A stretch of 64,000 bases of DNA from Limnephilus marmoratus (Eukaryota; Arthropoda; Insecta; Trichoptera; Limnephilidae), in NCBI GenBank assembly GCA_917880885.1, contig OU862922.1, forward strand, positions 744,001 to 808,000. Direction: 5' to 3'. Both the position numbers and the translations under genes were made by a program. Shown here piece after piece: positions 41,750-53,100 of the stretch (position 1 is its first letter; each line of letters starts with the position of its first letter). The notes beneath the pieces were generated by a model, which searched no databases, was not told where the DNA came from, and saw only the letters and a program-made list of their open reading frames with translations.

Positions 41750-43905
41750 GGCTGGCTGCCACAGGGTATCGAGTATCCATATATGCGGATTACTGCATAT
41801 CTAGTAGCTGCATATATCGCTGTTGCATGAGTGGTAGCTGTATATTTTGTTGCTGCTCAGTTTATTGCCGCATGTCTCATTGTTGCATTTGTGGAAGCTG
41901 CATATCTTGTTGCTGCTGGGTTCGTTGCTGCATATCTGGTGGCTGAATATCTCGTTAATGCTCAGTTTGTTGCTGCATTTCTCGTTGCTGCATGCCGTAG
42001 CTGCATATCTCGTTGCTGCTGGGTTCTTTGCTGCATATCTTGTTGCTGCATGTCTGTTTCTGCATATCTCGTCGCTGCATGTATGGTAAGTGCATATCTC
42101 GTCGCTGATCAGTTTGTTGCTGCATGTCTCGTTGCTCCGTATATGAAAACTGCATATCTCGTTGCTGCCAATTTGTTGCTAGACGTCTATTAGCTGCATG
42201 TCTCGTTGCTGCATGTGTGAAAGCTGTATATCTTGTTGCTGTTGGGTTCGTTGCCGCATATCTGGTAGCTGCATATCTCGTTGCTGCTCAGTTTGTTGTT
42301 GCATTTCTCGTTGCTGCATGTGGTAGCTGCATATCTCGTTGCTGCTGGGTTCGTTGATGCATGTCTGTGAGCTGCTCAGTGTTTTGTTGCATATCTCGTT
42401 GCGGTATATGTGGTAGCTGCATATCTCGTTGCTGCTGGGTTTGTTGCATGTCTGTTAGCTGCATATCTCGTTGCTGCTCAGTTTGTTGCTGCATATCTTG
42501 TTGCGGTATATGTGGTAGCTGCATATCTCGTTGCTGCTCAGTTTTTTGCTGCATATCTCGTTGCTGCTCAGTTTATGCTGCATGTCTCCTTGCTGCATGT
42601 GTGGAAGCTGCATATCTTGTTGCTGCTGGGTTCGTTGATGCATATCTGGTAGCTGCATATCTCGTTGCTGCTCAGTTTGTTGTTGCATTTCTCGTTGCTG
42701 CATGTGGTAGCTGCATAACTCGTTGCTGCTCAGTTTGTTGCTGCATATCTCGTTGCTGCTCAGTTTATTGCTGCATGTCTCCTTGCTGCATGTGTGGAAG
42801 CTGCATATCTTGTTGCTGCTTGGTTCGTTGCTGCATGTCTGTTAGCTGCATATCTCGTTGCTGCTCAGTTTGTTGCTGCATACCTCGTTGCGGTATATGT
42901 GGTAGCTGCATATCTCGTTGCTGCTGGGTGCGTTGATGCATGTCTGTGAGCTGCTCAGTGTTTTGTTGCATATCTTGTTGCTGTATATATGGTAGCTGCA
43001 TATCTCGTTGCTGCTCAGTTTGTTGTTGCATTTCTCGTTGCTGCATGTGGTAGCTGCATATCTCGTTGCTGCTGGGTTCGTTGATGCATGTCTGTGAGCT
43101 GCTCAGTGTTTTGTTGCATATCTCGTTGCGGTATATGTGGTAGCTGCATATCTCGTTGCTGCTGGGTTTGTTGCATGTCTGTTAGCTGCATATCTCGTTG
43201 CTGCTCAGTTTGTTGCTGCATATCTTGTTGCGGTATATGTGGTAGCTGCATATCTCGTTGCTGCTCAGTTTGTTGCTGCATATCTCGTTGCTGCTCAGTT
43301 TATTGCTGCATGTCTCCTTGCTGCATGTGTGGAAGCTGCATATCTTGTTGCTGCTGGGTTCGTTGATGCATATCTGGTAGCTGCATATCTCGTTGCTGCT
43401 CAGTTTGTTGTTGCATTTCTCGTTGCTGCATGTGGTAGCTGCATAACTCGTTGCTGCTCAGTTTGTTGCTGCATATCTCGTTGCTGCTCAGTTTATTGCT
43501 GCATGTCTCCTTGCTGCATGTGTGGAAGCTGCATATCTTGTTGCTGCTTGGTTCGTTGATGCATATCTGGTAGCTGCATATCTCGTTGCTGCTCAGTTTG
43601 TTGTTGCATTTCTCGTTGCTGCATGTGGTAGCTGCATAACTCGTTGCTGTTCAGTTTGTTGCTGCATATCTCGTTGCTGCTCAGTTTATTGCTGCATGTC
43701 TCCTTGCTGCATGTGTGGAAGCTGCATATCTTGTTGCTGCTTGGTTCGTTGCTGCATGTCTGTTAGCTGCATATCTCGTTGCTGCTCAGTTTGTTGTTGC
43801 ATACCTCGTTGCGGTATATGTGGTAGCTGCATATCTCGTTGCTGCTGGGTACGTTGATGCATGTCTGTGAGCTGCTCAGTGTTTTGTTGCATATCTTGTT
43901 GTTGC
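41750..43905 (-). repeat. BEL internal minisatellite A, Gln/Arg/Asp/Met-rich, ~2.1 kb
   Basis: The base unit is about 30 bp. On the minus strand it encodes QQTEQQRDMQ and variants (LPHIPQRDMQ, LPDMHQRTQQ). The array has higher-order structure: a block around 42288-42600 recurs 727 bp further on (43015-43330). Minus-strand frames are open for 60-90 codons at a time with breaks between, so no single long protein remains. Cys-rich plus-strand ORFs here are only the antisense of these repeats. Confidence 0.85.
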
Positions 43906-44111
43906 CTTTATCAGCCTCCTGTAGATCTTTGATGGTGGAGGCGTAGGCTTAAGGTAGCATCTGGATCGGCGGTAGGTATAGATGCATCTGAGTTTGCGAG
44001 GCAGGGCCGTGATGTCTCGGTTGAAGCCAGGATTTTACGGCTGCTGCGTGTGATGCCATCTCCACTGAGAAAGATTTGGTGACGTGGGATCCGGCTCGAA
44101 AAGGACCAATT
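43906..44111 (-). other. BEL 5' leader with primer-binding site
   Basis: On the minus strand, next to the right LTR, TGGTCCTTTTCGAGCCGG (about 44091-44108 reversed) is a plausible PBS starting with TGG after a three-base spacer. The rest has no clear start of gag. Confidence 0.55.
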
Positions 44112-45107
44112 TGTATGAGACCACTTTTCTGTTCCATACAAATACTGTAAGCAATAGGGGCGCTAGACTCCGATCGTCACTTTGGTTTCGGGAGATAGTA
44201 ATAACTCAGAAGTTTCTTGGATAATGAATGACTATTTATTTTTCAGACGGTTTTTATACTAATCTGTGTTAAAGGAAAACGTAAACATGTTATTCATTTT
44301 GCCACCTGTTGTTTACCTGGATGATCGCAGGTGTTCAGTTTCGTGAATAACAAACTTGTTTTGACACGAAGGGTTTTTTCTTGCATGGGTTGACGTCAGT
44401 CCGCACCTGTTGTTTACCTGGATGACCGCAGGTGTTCAGTTTCGTGAATAACAAACTTGTTTTGACACGATGTGTTTTTCTTGCATGGGTTGACGTCAGT
44501 TCACACCTGTTGTTTATCTGGATGACCGCAGGTGTTCAGTTTCGTGAATAACAAACTTGTTTTGACACGAAGGGTTTTTTCTTGCATGGGTTGACGTCAG
44601 TCCGCACCTGTTGTTTACCTGGATGACCGCAGGTGTTCAGTTTCGTGAATAACAAACTTGTTTTGACACGATGTGTTTTTCTTGCATGGGTTGACGTCAG
44701 TTCACACCTGTTGTTTATCTGGATGACCGCAGGTGTTCAGTTTCGTGAATAACAAACTTGTTTTGACACGAAGGGTTTTTTCTTGCATGGGTTGACGTCA
44801 GTCCGCACCTGTTGTTTACCTGGATGACCGCAGGTGTTCAGTTTCGTCAATAACAAACTTGTTTTGACACGAAGGGTTTTTTCTTGCATGGGTTGACGTC
44901 AGTCCGCACCTGTTGTTTACCTGGATGACCGCAGGTGTTCAGTTTCGTGAATAACAAACTTGTTTTGACACGATGTGTTTTTTCTTGCATGGGTTGACGT
45001 CACTTCGCACCTGTTGTTTGTGATAATGCCAGGTATTTGAGGCAAGTGTAGCTACTAGCTGCAAGTTTCACGTAAACAAAATCCAATACATCAAGACGTC
45101 TGTTACA
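44112..45107 (-). repeat. BEL/Pao right (5') LTR, 996 bp, intact
   Basis: TGTATGAGACC at the left and GTCTGTTACA at the right. It contains a ~190 bp unique part (44112-44300) and a tandem array of ~100-bp units (next entry). Equal in length to the left LTR once Gypsy-1 is removed. Confidence 0.92.
44304..45020. promoter_or_regulatory. LTR array of seven ~100-bp units, each with a CRE and E-box
   Basis: Each unit contains CACCTG (E-box), GGATGACCGCAGGTG, TTCGTGAATAACAAACTTG and the perfect palindrome TGACGTCA (CRE/ATF site). Units alternate between CGAAGGGTTTTTTC and CGATGTGTTTTTC forms, giving a ~200 bp dimer. The same array in the left LTR is at 28944-29458 plus 39019-39240. CRE and E-box are established transcription-factor sites; use here is inferred. 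Confidence 0.75.
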
Positions 45108-45660
45108 ATAATAATAACTAGCATGACGTAAAAAAAATGTACAGTACATTATAATGCAACACAAATGTACAGTACATTACGGTGCAAAACAAATTCTAAG
45201 CAGAACTCTTTCATCTATCGTGCATCCAACACTTTCAACACACACTATACACAATTTGAAATATTTAACTCTGCACCACACCCCTTAAAATCACATAGAC
45301 GCTCTCTCGATACTCTACAATAACAATATAACTATATAGATACCCTCTAATACAACCACCACTCTAAGAACTTCCTTTTTTCTTTTTTTTTCTCTTTTAA
45401 TTTTTTGTCGCGCATATTTTTATTATTGTACCTCAACTTAACCGATTCCCCCCCATCCTTCCCCCTCCTACATAACTCGGCTCTTAAAATGTAATTTTTC
45501 ATTAGTAACTATCTCTGGAATCACGACACTTGTATACAATACCTATGTGGAAACCTGTAAATGGTTCAATTATTGTGACTCAATTACTGAATGCTCTGTT
45601 AGTAATGTAAACTGTTGGTCTCCCAAATAAATAAAATAAAAATAAAGCAATGATAAAGAG
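45108..45660 (+). repeat. LINE 3' end (ORF2 C-terminus and tail) inside hAT-1
   Basis: One frame reads SFIYRASNTFNTHYTQFEIF and APHPLKSHRRSLDTLQ to a stop at about 45321, typical of a LINE ORF2 end. A 3' UTR follows with GGTCTCCCAAATAAATAAAATAAA at 45615-45645. Its relation to the left side of the BEL insertion is unclear. Confidence 0.5.
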
Positions 45661-46122
45661 AACTACAAATAATCATTAGTAAGAGTGCTATAGCAAAGGA
45701 CAACAGTACAGGATTCTAGCGTTTTTAGTCTATGTATTATCTATGTGTGTTTGTTTTTCATTATCATTATTAAGATTGCTAAATGTATTTGAAAATGTAT
45801 TTTGAAACCATAAGTATTTGAAATACAAATTACAAAATACCTCAGCAGCAGGTAATTGAAATACCAATTACAAAATACATTTTTAGGAAGTAATTGAAAT
45901 ACAAATACAAAATACGTATTTGTATTTCAAATACGTATTTCAATTACAAGTATTTCAAATACTGCCCAGCCCTGAATACATCAATAACACGAATAGAAAA
46001 AAAAGAGAAATCACAATGAAAGGAGATTACATATAGATGAAGAGCATTGACAAAATACATATAATATAAAAGTACATAGAGAAGATAACTACAAGTAGCT
46101 TGAAGATGGATTTAAAAAGACT

Positions 46123-46241
46123 TTAAAAAACCACATTGCGTAACGACTGCCGAAAGTCATTTAGGCTTACACCAAAAAATTCAATGCTTTGATTTGTGTT
46201 GACTAGTCTCGACATTCTGGATAAAGGAGAATGATATCCAT
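46123..46241 (-). pseudogene. C-terminal tip of the host LINE ORF2
   Basis: The minus strand reads GYHSPLSRMSRLVNTNQSIE then FFGVSLNDFRQSLRNVVF and a stop. It continues, in frame across the ATATCCAT duplication, the LINE protein that stops at 56766 on the far side of hAT-2. The two parts were contiguous before hAT-2 landed. Confidence 0.85.
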
Positions 46242-46904
46242 TAGTGATGGGAATAATCGATACATTTACATAATCGATATTTTTGTATCGATACATAAAA
46301 ATGATCGAATGATTAATCGATTAATCGCTAGGAGTTCAGGAGCAATAGCTGCGGTCAAAGGCAGTATTTTTTCTCGCGGCAGGGGGGGTGTTCACGGGCA
46401 AAGCATGGTACATCGGTATGGCAACGTAGATTTTTCACTGCTGGCAATGATTTCTTTACAAGCAACATTATTTTCTATAATTTACAATAATACTTTACTA
46501 TCTATAATCTATGGTCTGGCCCGACCTTGAAACTATTTCATAAGATCCGTATTCTTATAGATAATGTAATTTTATAGATGTTTCCAAAATTCTGATATGC
46601 GTCATTACACGATTAATCTCAAAATGACATTTAGATTGTAGGAAACTTATACATTAAAACAGTAAACAAACCGTTTTTTGCAATCGGTGTTTATTGAATA
46701 ATGATATCTTTGAACAGAAGTGTCTAATTCTAGCGCTGATAACACTTTTTAGAACAAACCATCAATATTTTATAGTCACACAAAATATTTTGAGGTACTA
46801 GTTAGTACTCGATGAAATTAGAGATATCGGTTGTTCATTTACAATAAATCAAACATACACTAAACAAATCGATAAATTACTCAAAATAACCCATCTACCT
46901 ACTT

Positions 46905-47170
46905 ACGAAAAATAATCACCATGTCGATCTTTAACACGTACTGGAATCGTAAATCATAACCTAAAAGTAATATTTCGTCGTTTACAATCGTTTCACGTTT
47001 GAATACTACGACCAACACTACCCTAGACGATACATAACCTTAAAATAACATAAGTAATAATAAATAAACTTTAAATTGTGAAAAACAGTCACCATGGCAA
47101 TTTTTAAACATAAACTAAAACTGGAAACGTAGATCGTTACCTAAAAGTATTAATTCATCATTTACAACAA
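46905..47170. repeat. Diverged duplication within hAT-2
   Basis: TCACCATGKCRATYTTTAA, ACTGGAAWCGTA and ACCTAAAAGTA occur in the same order at 46915-47000 and 47088-47165. Non-coding. Confidence 0.5.
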
Positions 47171-47294
47171 AGCTGGATGATGATAACATCAACACGCTTT
47201 ATCAGTTCACAATTTGAGATATTTTGACGTATCTTGAATACAACCTCTCAGAATGAATTCTGACAGTTGTAAAACGATTGTATCACTCATTTTC

Positions 47295-47490
47295 AATGAC
47301 ATTTCAAAACGATTATATCGGACTGTGCATTCGAATAAATATTGACATCGATAAGCGAGAATCGATTCCACTTCGATGACATTTCAAAACGATTGTATCG
47401 AACTGTATTCGATATGAACATAGACATCGATAAGCGAGAATCGATTCTTCTTACGATGACATTTCAAACGATTATATCGGATTGTGATAT
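47295..47490. repeat. ~75-bp tandem repeat in hAT-2 (2.5 copies)
   Basis: GATGACATTTCAAAACGATT, GTATCGAACTGT and GACATCGATAAGCGAGAATC repeat in tandem. They carry ATCGAT/GCGAGAATCGATT words like the subterminal region, so they may be transposase-binding-type repeats. Confidence 0.65.
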
Positions 47491-47616
47491 TGTGAATCGA
47501 TACGATGTGGCGCGTTCAGACGTTTCAATTTTTGTTGATCCACTTTTATTTGACGTAAAAAGTTGAACGAGATTATGTTCACACGTTTCAATGTAGAACC
47601 GAATTTGACATTCAAG

Positions 47617-47868
47617 ATGGCGTCAACTGAAATTGTCAGTGCGTGCGTCTCTCTAACTTCTGATGTTTTGCGAGATGAGCTCGAGATTATGAAAAAGCAT
47701 AAAAAACGTCGTATTTGGGCGAGAAAATGGATCATGAATTAGGCGCATCCAACACAATTTTGAAAGAGATGGAACTAGAAGACTCCGAAGGATATGGATG
47801 ACAGAAAAACAATTTGATGAGCTGCTTTCCAAAATTGGCGATAAATTTTTTCAGAGATGTTTAAATTA
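47617..47868 (+). pseudogene. Harbinger (HARBI1-like) nuclease N-terminal remnant
   Basis: ATG-initiated frame with MKKHKKRRIWARKWIMN, then after a stop GASNTILKEMELEDSEGY, then after a shift MTEKQFDELLSKIG. The order W-x-R-x-W ... GASNTLxxELxxED ... FDELLxxIGPxI is the start of Harbinger nucleases. Catalytic DDE parts are absent. Confidence 0.7.
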
Positions 47869-47869
47869 A

Positions 47870-48412
47870 TAATAATTACTACTAACTACAATAACCGGAG
47901 AAGCAAGGAAATAATCCATATTTCGTTAAAATTAGCTTTACCATAACCTAAAAACAACAACGCCAAACGTCATACTTTGACATAGGTAGTTATTGTTATT
48001 AGATTTGTACAAAGTTTTTTTTCTTTTAATTTATGCGTATTAATGGTGACGCATGCTCTGAATATTTACCATTATTTTTTTGTCATTATCATAATATATT
48101 GGGTAGGTAGTGTAAATGAAACACATATTATTTATTGCAGTATCACGGGCATTTCTATTTGTGTACACTTCTTGCTTTTGATCCCAAAGACAGGGATGCA
48201 TAAATCTGAACATCAAACATCCGACCATTTCAAATATTTTTTCGTTGAAACGGATTCCATGACGGTAGAACTAGGAATGTCTAACGAATATGGACATAAA
48301 TGTTTGACGTCTAGTTGTGCACGCGAGTAACTATGGTAACCAAGATGGCGCGATCATACTTGAACGTCAAAAGTAGACGGGCTATTAACTTTAGCTAGTC
48401 AACAAAAAACTT
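47870..48412. other. AT-rich interior of the Harbinger/hAT-2 layer
   Basis: No domain recognised. A 95-codon plus-strand ORF (48043-48330) overlaps an opposing one and matches nothing known to me. Confidence 0.4.
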
Positions 48413-48792
48413 TGTAGGGAAGGACACACAACAGCCATATATTACATTTTATCCGCGGGCAACCCAGGCAATGCGCATGCGCCTGCGAATACCATTTTGA
48501 ATTCCGTTCGACAAGAAAAACGGAATTCATTCGTTTCTTGACACCTGACGTGCTGGTTGTGTATCGTTCCTTACAAATCTTCCAATTTAATACTTGTCGT
48601 TTATCGTGTGGCTAAACTTAAAATAAATTGTAAAACTCAGTATAAGAATGATCTCTTTTTATTCATCAACACGATATATCTTTGGTAAATATATGGAGTC
48701 AGATAAAAGCAGTGAAAGTGAGTATCACCACGCGGCCGCTGAATAAATGCCGCCATTATACAATCTACCCACACACTACACACCTAATACCA
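48413..48792 (+). repeat. Gypsy-2 5' LTR (380 bp)
   Basis: TGTAGGGAAGG...CTAATACCA. Contains AATAAATTG and AATAAATGC as possible poly(A) signals and an Inr-like CTCAGTATA. Confidence 0.92.
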
Positions 48793-48795
48793 AAC

Positions 48796-48812
48796 TGGTG
48801 ACCCCGACGTGA
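48796..48812 (+). promoter_or_regulatory. Gypsy-2 primer-binding site
   Basis: TGGTGACCCCGACGTGA begins three bases after the LTR and starts with TGG. This GGTGACCCCGACGTGA form is common in insect Gypsy elements. The tRNA is not assigned. Confidence 0.7.
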
Positions 48813-50143
48813 TACGAGGAAGATGGAATATCAGATACGCCAGCCGTCGGGAGTCGAGAAACGAATCCTGAGCAATCCTACAACCCGGTGAGTCGATTTT
48901 ATATTTAAATACTTAATGTCAAATAATTTAGCTTCAATCTAGTACTATGACCACCGGGGGAACCTCAGTAATTTACAAATGTATCATGCTACGTTTATGC
49001 TGTCACGACCAAGTAACAGCGATAAATGAGCATTTGGTTTAAAATGAGATTATAATTAACTTGACTTCTAAAATAATGAATAACTTGCATTGTTTTTCAG
49101 CTACCATATAATGTTCTCATATACCCACAAATTCAAGTAAATAATTTTAATTGTCAAACGTAAATTGAATTAATCGTGGATTGCGAAACCCAACATTTTT
49201 ATTCCAACTTTGACATAAAACTGTATAACATCGTTGCTAATTATCTTGTCTGATACCATCTTACTGTCTAATGAAATGCCTTTCAAAGAATTTGTATTTA
49301 TCCTTATTTGGTGCATTAAAAAGGACTAAATTCGCCGGCTTTCCGTTTCAGCTAGGTTAATGGCGGATTCATGACGGAACAACTCGGCGCAGTTAAGGCA
49401 CTTAAGGCGGATTCACATTGTCAAGCCTGGGTGAAGCGAATTACACAACGGCCTCGCGGAGCAGTCTTGCCGTAGAGAGAACTGATATCACGAAAAAGAT
49501 GACCCATCAGACACGTGAATGTTTTAAAAAAAGTTTTTCATTAATCTAATTTTTTTTTTCAGCATTTTTAGAAAATTGTTACATTAATTGATGCGTACAC
49601 AATATGTTACAACTTAAATATGTTGCCTTTGAAAAATCTGCAGAGCTCATGTAATCCAATTGCATCTCAAAAACGTAACTACCTACAAATAAATTTGTCA
49701 TCATTTAGAGTATTTCAATAATATTATTAAAGTTTAGCACTTTTCTTTTTGGTGATAATACTAAATTACATGAGTTTTGGAGATTTTTATATATATTTTT
49801 GCTCGAGTAATAAACTTTATAAATAATATTAAAATTTTAATCCTACGGATGATTTAGTCATCGTAGTCTTTACCAAATACTTTCTTGCATCATCTAAAGT
49901 AAAATATTAAAAATTTCAGTTATTTAAAAAAAAAAAATTTAACCTAATTTTTAACAAATTTCAAAAAATTTTAACTTTAAATAAAAGCATAATCAATTTG
50001 CAACAAACATTTTTAGAAATCATTTTTAAACTTATATGGGTATTAAATTACAAAACAATTATTTCATACTTTCACACTTCCTTTGAAATTTTGCCATACG
50101 TATTTGCCATTTCTGCTGCGAATTGTTCTTACCAAATTGGGAA
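48813..50143 (+). other. Gypsy-2 leader
   Basis: AT-rich, non-coding on the plus strand, 1.3 kb, with poly(A)/poly(T) tracts. The minus-strand ORF 50059-50544 overlaps the gag start and is a shadow. Confidence 0.6.
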
Positions 50144-53100
50144 ATGATTACTATCGAAGAGGAAAATAAAGAAGAAAATACCAACGAATCAAACCCAAGT
50201 AATCTCATCGTAACCAACGAAGGAAACGCCAGCGGATCAAGAGCTACTGATCCTCCCACAATTCCAAGCGGAAAAATCAACAAAATCATCATGGAAGAAA
50301 ACAGCAGACCAGCATCGGACGTACACCCAGTGTCAGTACGCTTACCAAGCTGTTGGAAGTCAAATATTGCTCTCTGGTTGGCCCAGGCCGAAGCACAGTT
50401 CGTGAATTCTCGGATAAAAGACGACTTTACCAAATACAATATCGTAATCGCCGCTCTTGATCCTGACACCCTGCAGATAATAAGCGACATAATAATTAAT
50501 CCACCAGCCCAAGAAAAGTATATACGCGTCAAGACAGCCCTCATCGAACGTCTTCAGGACTCGGAGGAGAAGCGACTAACTCGACTTCTCACCGGCATCC
50601 AGTTGGAGGACCGAAAACCAACTGGCCTACTAAGGCACATGCAGGAGTTAGCTGGACCCGCTTTGGCAAAGAGCGCCATCGTCAGAACACTATGGTTGCA
50701 GAGACTCCCACAGCATGTCCAGGCGATACTGTCCGCACTATCAGACAACGATCTCGAACAACTTGCTTCAGCGGCGGACAAAATTATAGATGTGTATCAG
50801 GCAACCGAATGTACCGCGGTTGACCGTAACAAGCGACCAAGCACATCGCGAGTCGAAGAACCTGAGAATTCGATACTTCTAGAACTTCAAAAACAAGTAC
50901 TCTCACTTACTAGAGAAATCAAACAATTGAAGTTGGACCAAAACAACGTCAATCGACAATCCAACTACGATGGACGAAATAGACAAAAATTTCGCCGAAA
51001 TTCGCACGATCAATCCCCATCAAGACAAAACCCCGCTAGAAGACCAAGGTCAGAGTCTCGCGGGAGATCTCCGAACAGGAACCCTGAGGGATATTGTAAA
51101 TGGCACAGCATTTATGGTGAAAAGGCATACAAGTGCTACCAACCATGTTCTTTTCCGAAGAAAACACCAGGGAAACGAAAAAAGACCACAGTAGAGACAT
51201 GTGAGCTTCCTGCTAACGGTTGTCGTCTCTTCCTATTTGATCGTGAGACACGTCAGAAGTTCCTCGTAGACACGGGTGCTGACGTCTCCATAATCCCCAG
51301 AGATTTTAACCACAATAAAAAATGCATCACCTCGGATAGCTGCACACCAGCATTGTACAGCGCCAGTGGTAATTGCATTAAAACCTACGGCACAAGAATA
51401 CTAGAACTCAACTTGGGTCTACGTAGGACAATGAAGTGGAAATTTATAGTGGCAGATGTATCAAGAGCTATTCTGGGAGCCGATTTTCTGCACAACTTCA
51501 ACCTTACCGTCAATCTAAAAAAGGCAGCGATCGTGGACTCGTCTACAGGATTGCTGATTCACGGCCCAAAATACAAGGGAACCTCTTCAGGCATTTCAAC
51601 AATTTCTAATACCCTGAAGTATAGAGATATCCTCTGTAAGTACCCAAGCTTGACACGGCCTACCATGGAGACAACAGGAATAAAGCATACAGTGACACAT
51701 TGTATTGAAACAAAAGGCCCCCCTGTAACCGAACGTGCGCGCAGGTTAGCACCAGCACTTCTCGAAGCAGCCAAACGCGAATTCAAATTTATGATGGAAC
51801 AGGGCATATGCCGACCTTCCAAGAGCAACTGGGCCAGTCCGTTGCATATGGTAAAAAAACCCAACGGTGAATGGCGTCCATGTGGAGACTATAGGCGATT
51901 GAACGCGAAGACCGTTCCGGACAAATATCCGATCCCTCAGCTCCACGACTTCACCCACAAGCTATCAACAGCAAAAATATTCTCGACCATAGATTTGGCG
52001 CGGGCGTACCACCAGATACCCGTAGAACCTGAGGACATACCTAAAACGGCTATCATCACACCGTTCGGATTGTACGAGTTTACCACCATGCAATTCGGGT
52101 TATCCAACGCGGCACAAAGTTTCCAACGCTTTATGCACGCCATCACCAGGGATCTGGATTTTTGTTTCGTATATCTTGATGACATACTAATTGCATCCTC
52201 AAGTGAAGAAGAACACCAAAGACACTTGGACATCTTACTCAAACGCCTAGCCGACCATGGTCTTATCATTAACATCCAAAAATGTCAATTTGGTGCCTCA
52301 ACTGTAAATTTTTTGGGACATACAATTACACCAACAGGGATGACCCCTATTAAAGAAAAAGTCAAAGCGATAACTGAATTTCCACTACCTAAAACTGCGA
52401 AGGGTTTACGTCGCTTTTTAGGTATGTTAAATTACTACCGAAAGTTCCTACCTAAAGCTATAAACCTTCAGGCGAAACTATTCGAATGCATAACTGGCTA
52501 TAAGAAAAATGACAAAAGAATACTTACCTGGAACCAAGAATTAACAGCAGCGTTCGAAGATTGTAAAAAACACCTGGCGAATGCAGCGCTGCTGGCTCAT
52601 CCGAATCCCAACGCGAAGATTGCCATCATGGTAGACGCAAGTGACACAGCTATTGGAGCATCTTTACAACAATCCAACGGCGACACATGGGAACCACTTG
52701 GATTCTTTTCTAAAAAATTCACTCCAGCTCAGCGGAACTACAGCACATTCGACCGCGAGCTAACAGGTGTCTACGAAGCCGTAAAATACTTCCGTAATAA
52801 TGTTGAAGGACGAAATTTTATAATATTTACTGACCACAAGCCGATCACCTTTGCCTTTTGCAAGAAACGTGCCTCTAGCTCTCCACGCCAGGAAAGACAG
52901 CTGGATTTCATCGCACAGTTCTCAACGGATATCAGGCATATTTCTGGACTTCAGAATATAGTAGCGGACGCCCTATCTCGAATCGAAGAGATAAACTGCC
53001 CTACTACGATTGACTATGGGAAGATGGCAGAAGCGCAATGTCAAAACGACGAATTTATTAAGGCAAAAGCTGACACCGGCCTCTCCCTACGTCAAATGGT

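Larger units (their letters stand above)
28755..45107 (-). mobile_element. BEL/Pao LTR retrotransposon (minus), non-autonomous, with a Gypsy in its 3' LTR
   Basis: The left LTR (28755-39314) is split by a Gypsy element; the right LTR (44112-45107) is intact. Both run TGTATGAGACC...GTCTGTTACA. The ATAAT before 28755 equals the ATAAT after 45107, a 5-bp duplication. On the minus strand a TGG-starting PBS adjoins the right LTR and a purine-rich CCGGGAGGAG precedes the left LTR. Internal DNA (39315-44111) keeps only integrase and a connection fragment, plus three in-frame minisatellites. Protease and reverse transcriptase were not found, so movement would need help in trans. Confidence 0.88.
27489..45974. 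mobile_element. hAT element 1, expanded to 18.5 kb by nested insertions
   Basis: The left end CAGGGCTGGGCA and right end TGCCCAGCCCTG are perfect 12-bp inverted repeats. They are flanked by identical 8-bp AATACATC (27481-27488 and 45975-45982). Subterminal DNA on both sides is full of GTATTTGAAATAC/CAAATACAAAATAC words, as in many hAT ends. No transposase is present. It contains a pyrimidine-rich repeat, LINE remains and the BEL/Pao element. Without BEL it would be about 2.1 kb. Confidence 0.9.

Noticed and set aside
41831..43857. Cys-rich plus-strand ORFs (CISRCCSVCCCI-type) resembling secreted Cys-rich proteins
   Set aside because: They are the antisense of the Gln-rich BEL minisatellite, whose element is on the minus strand.
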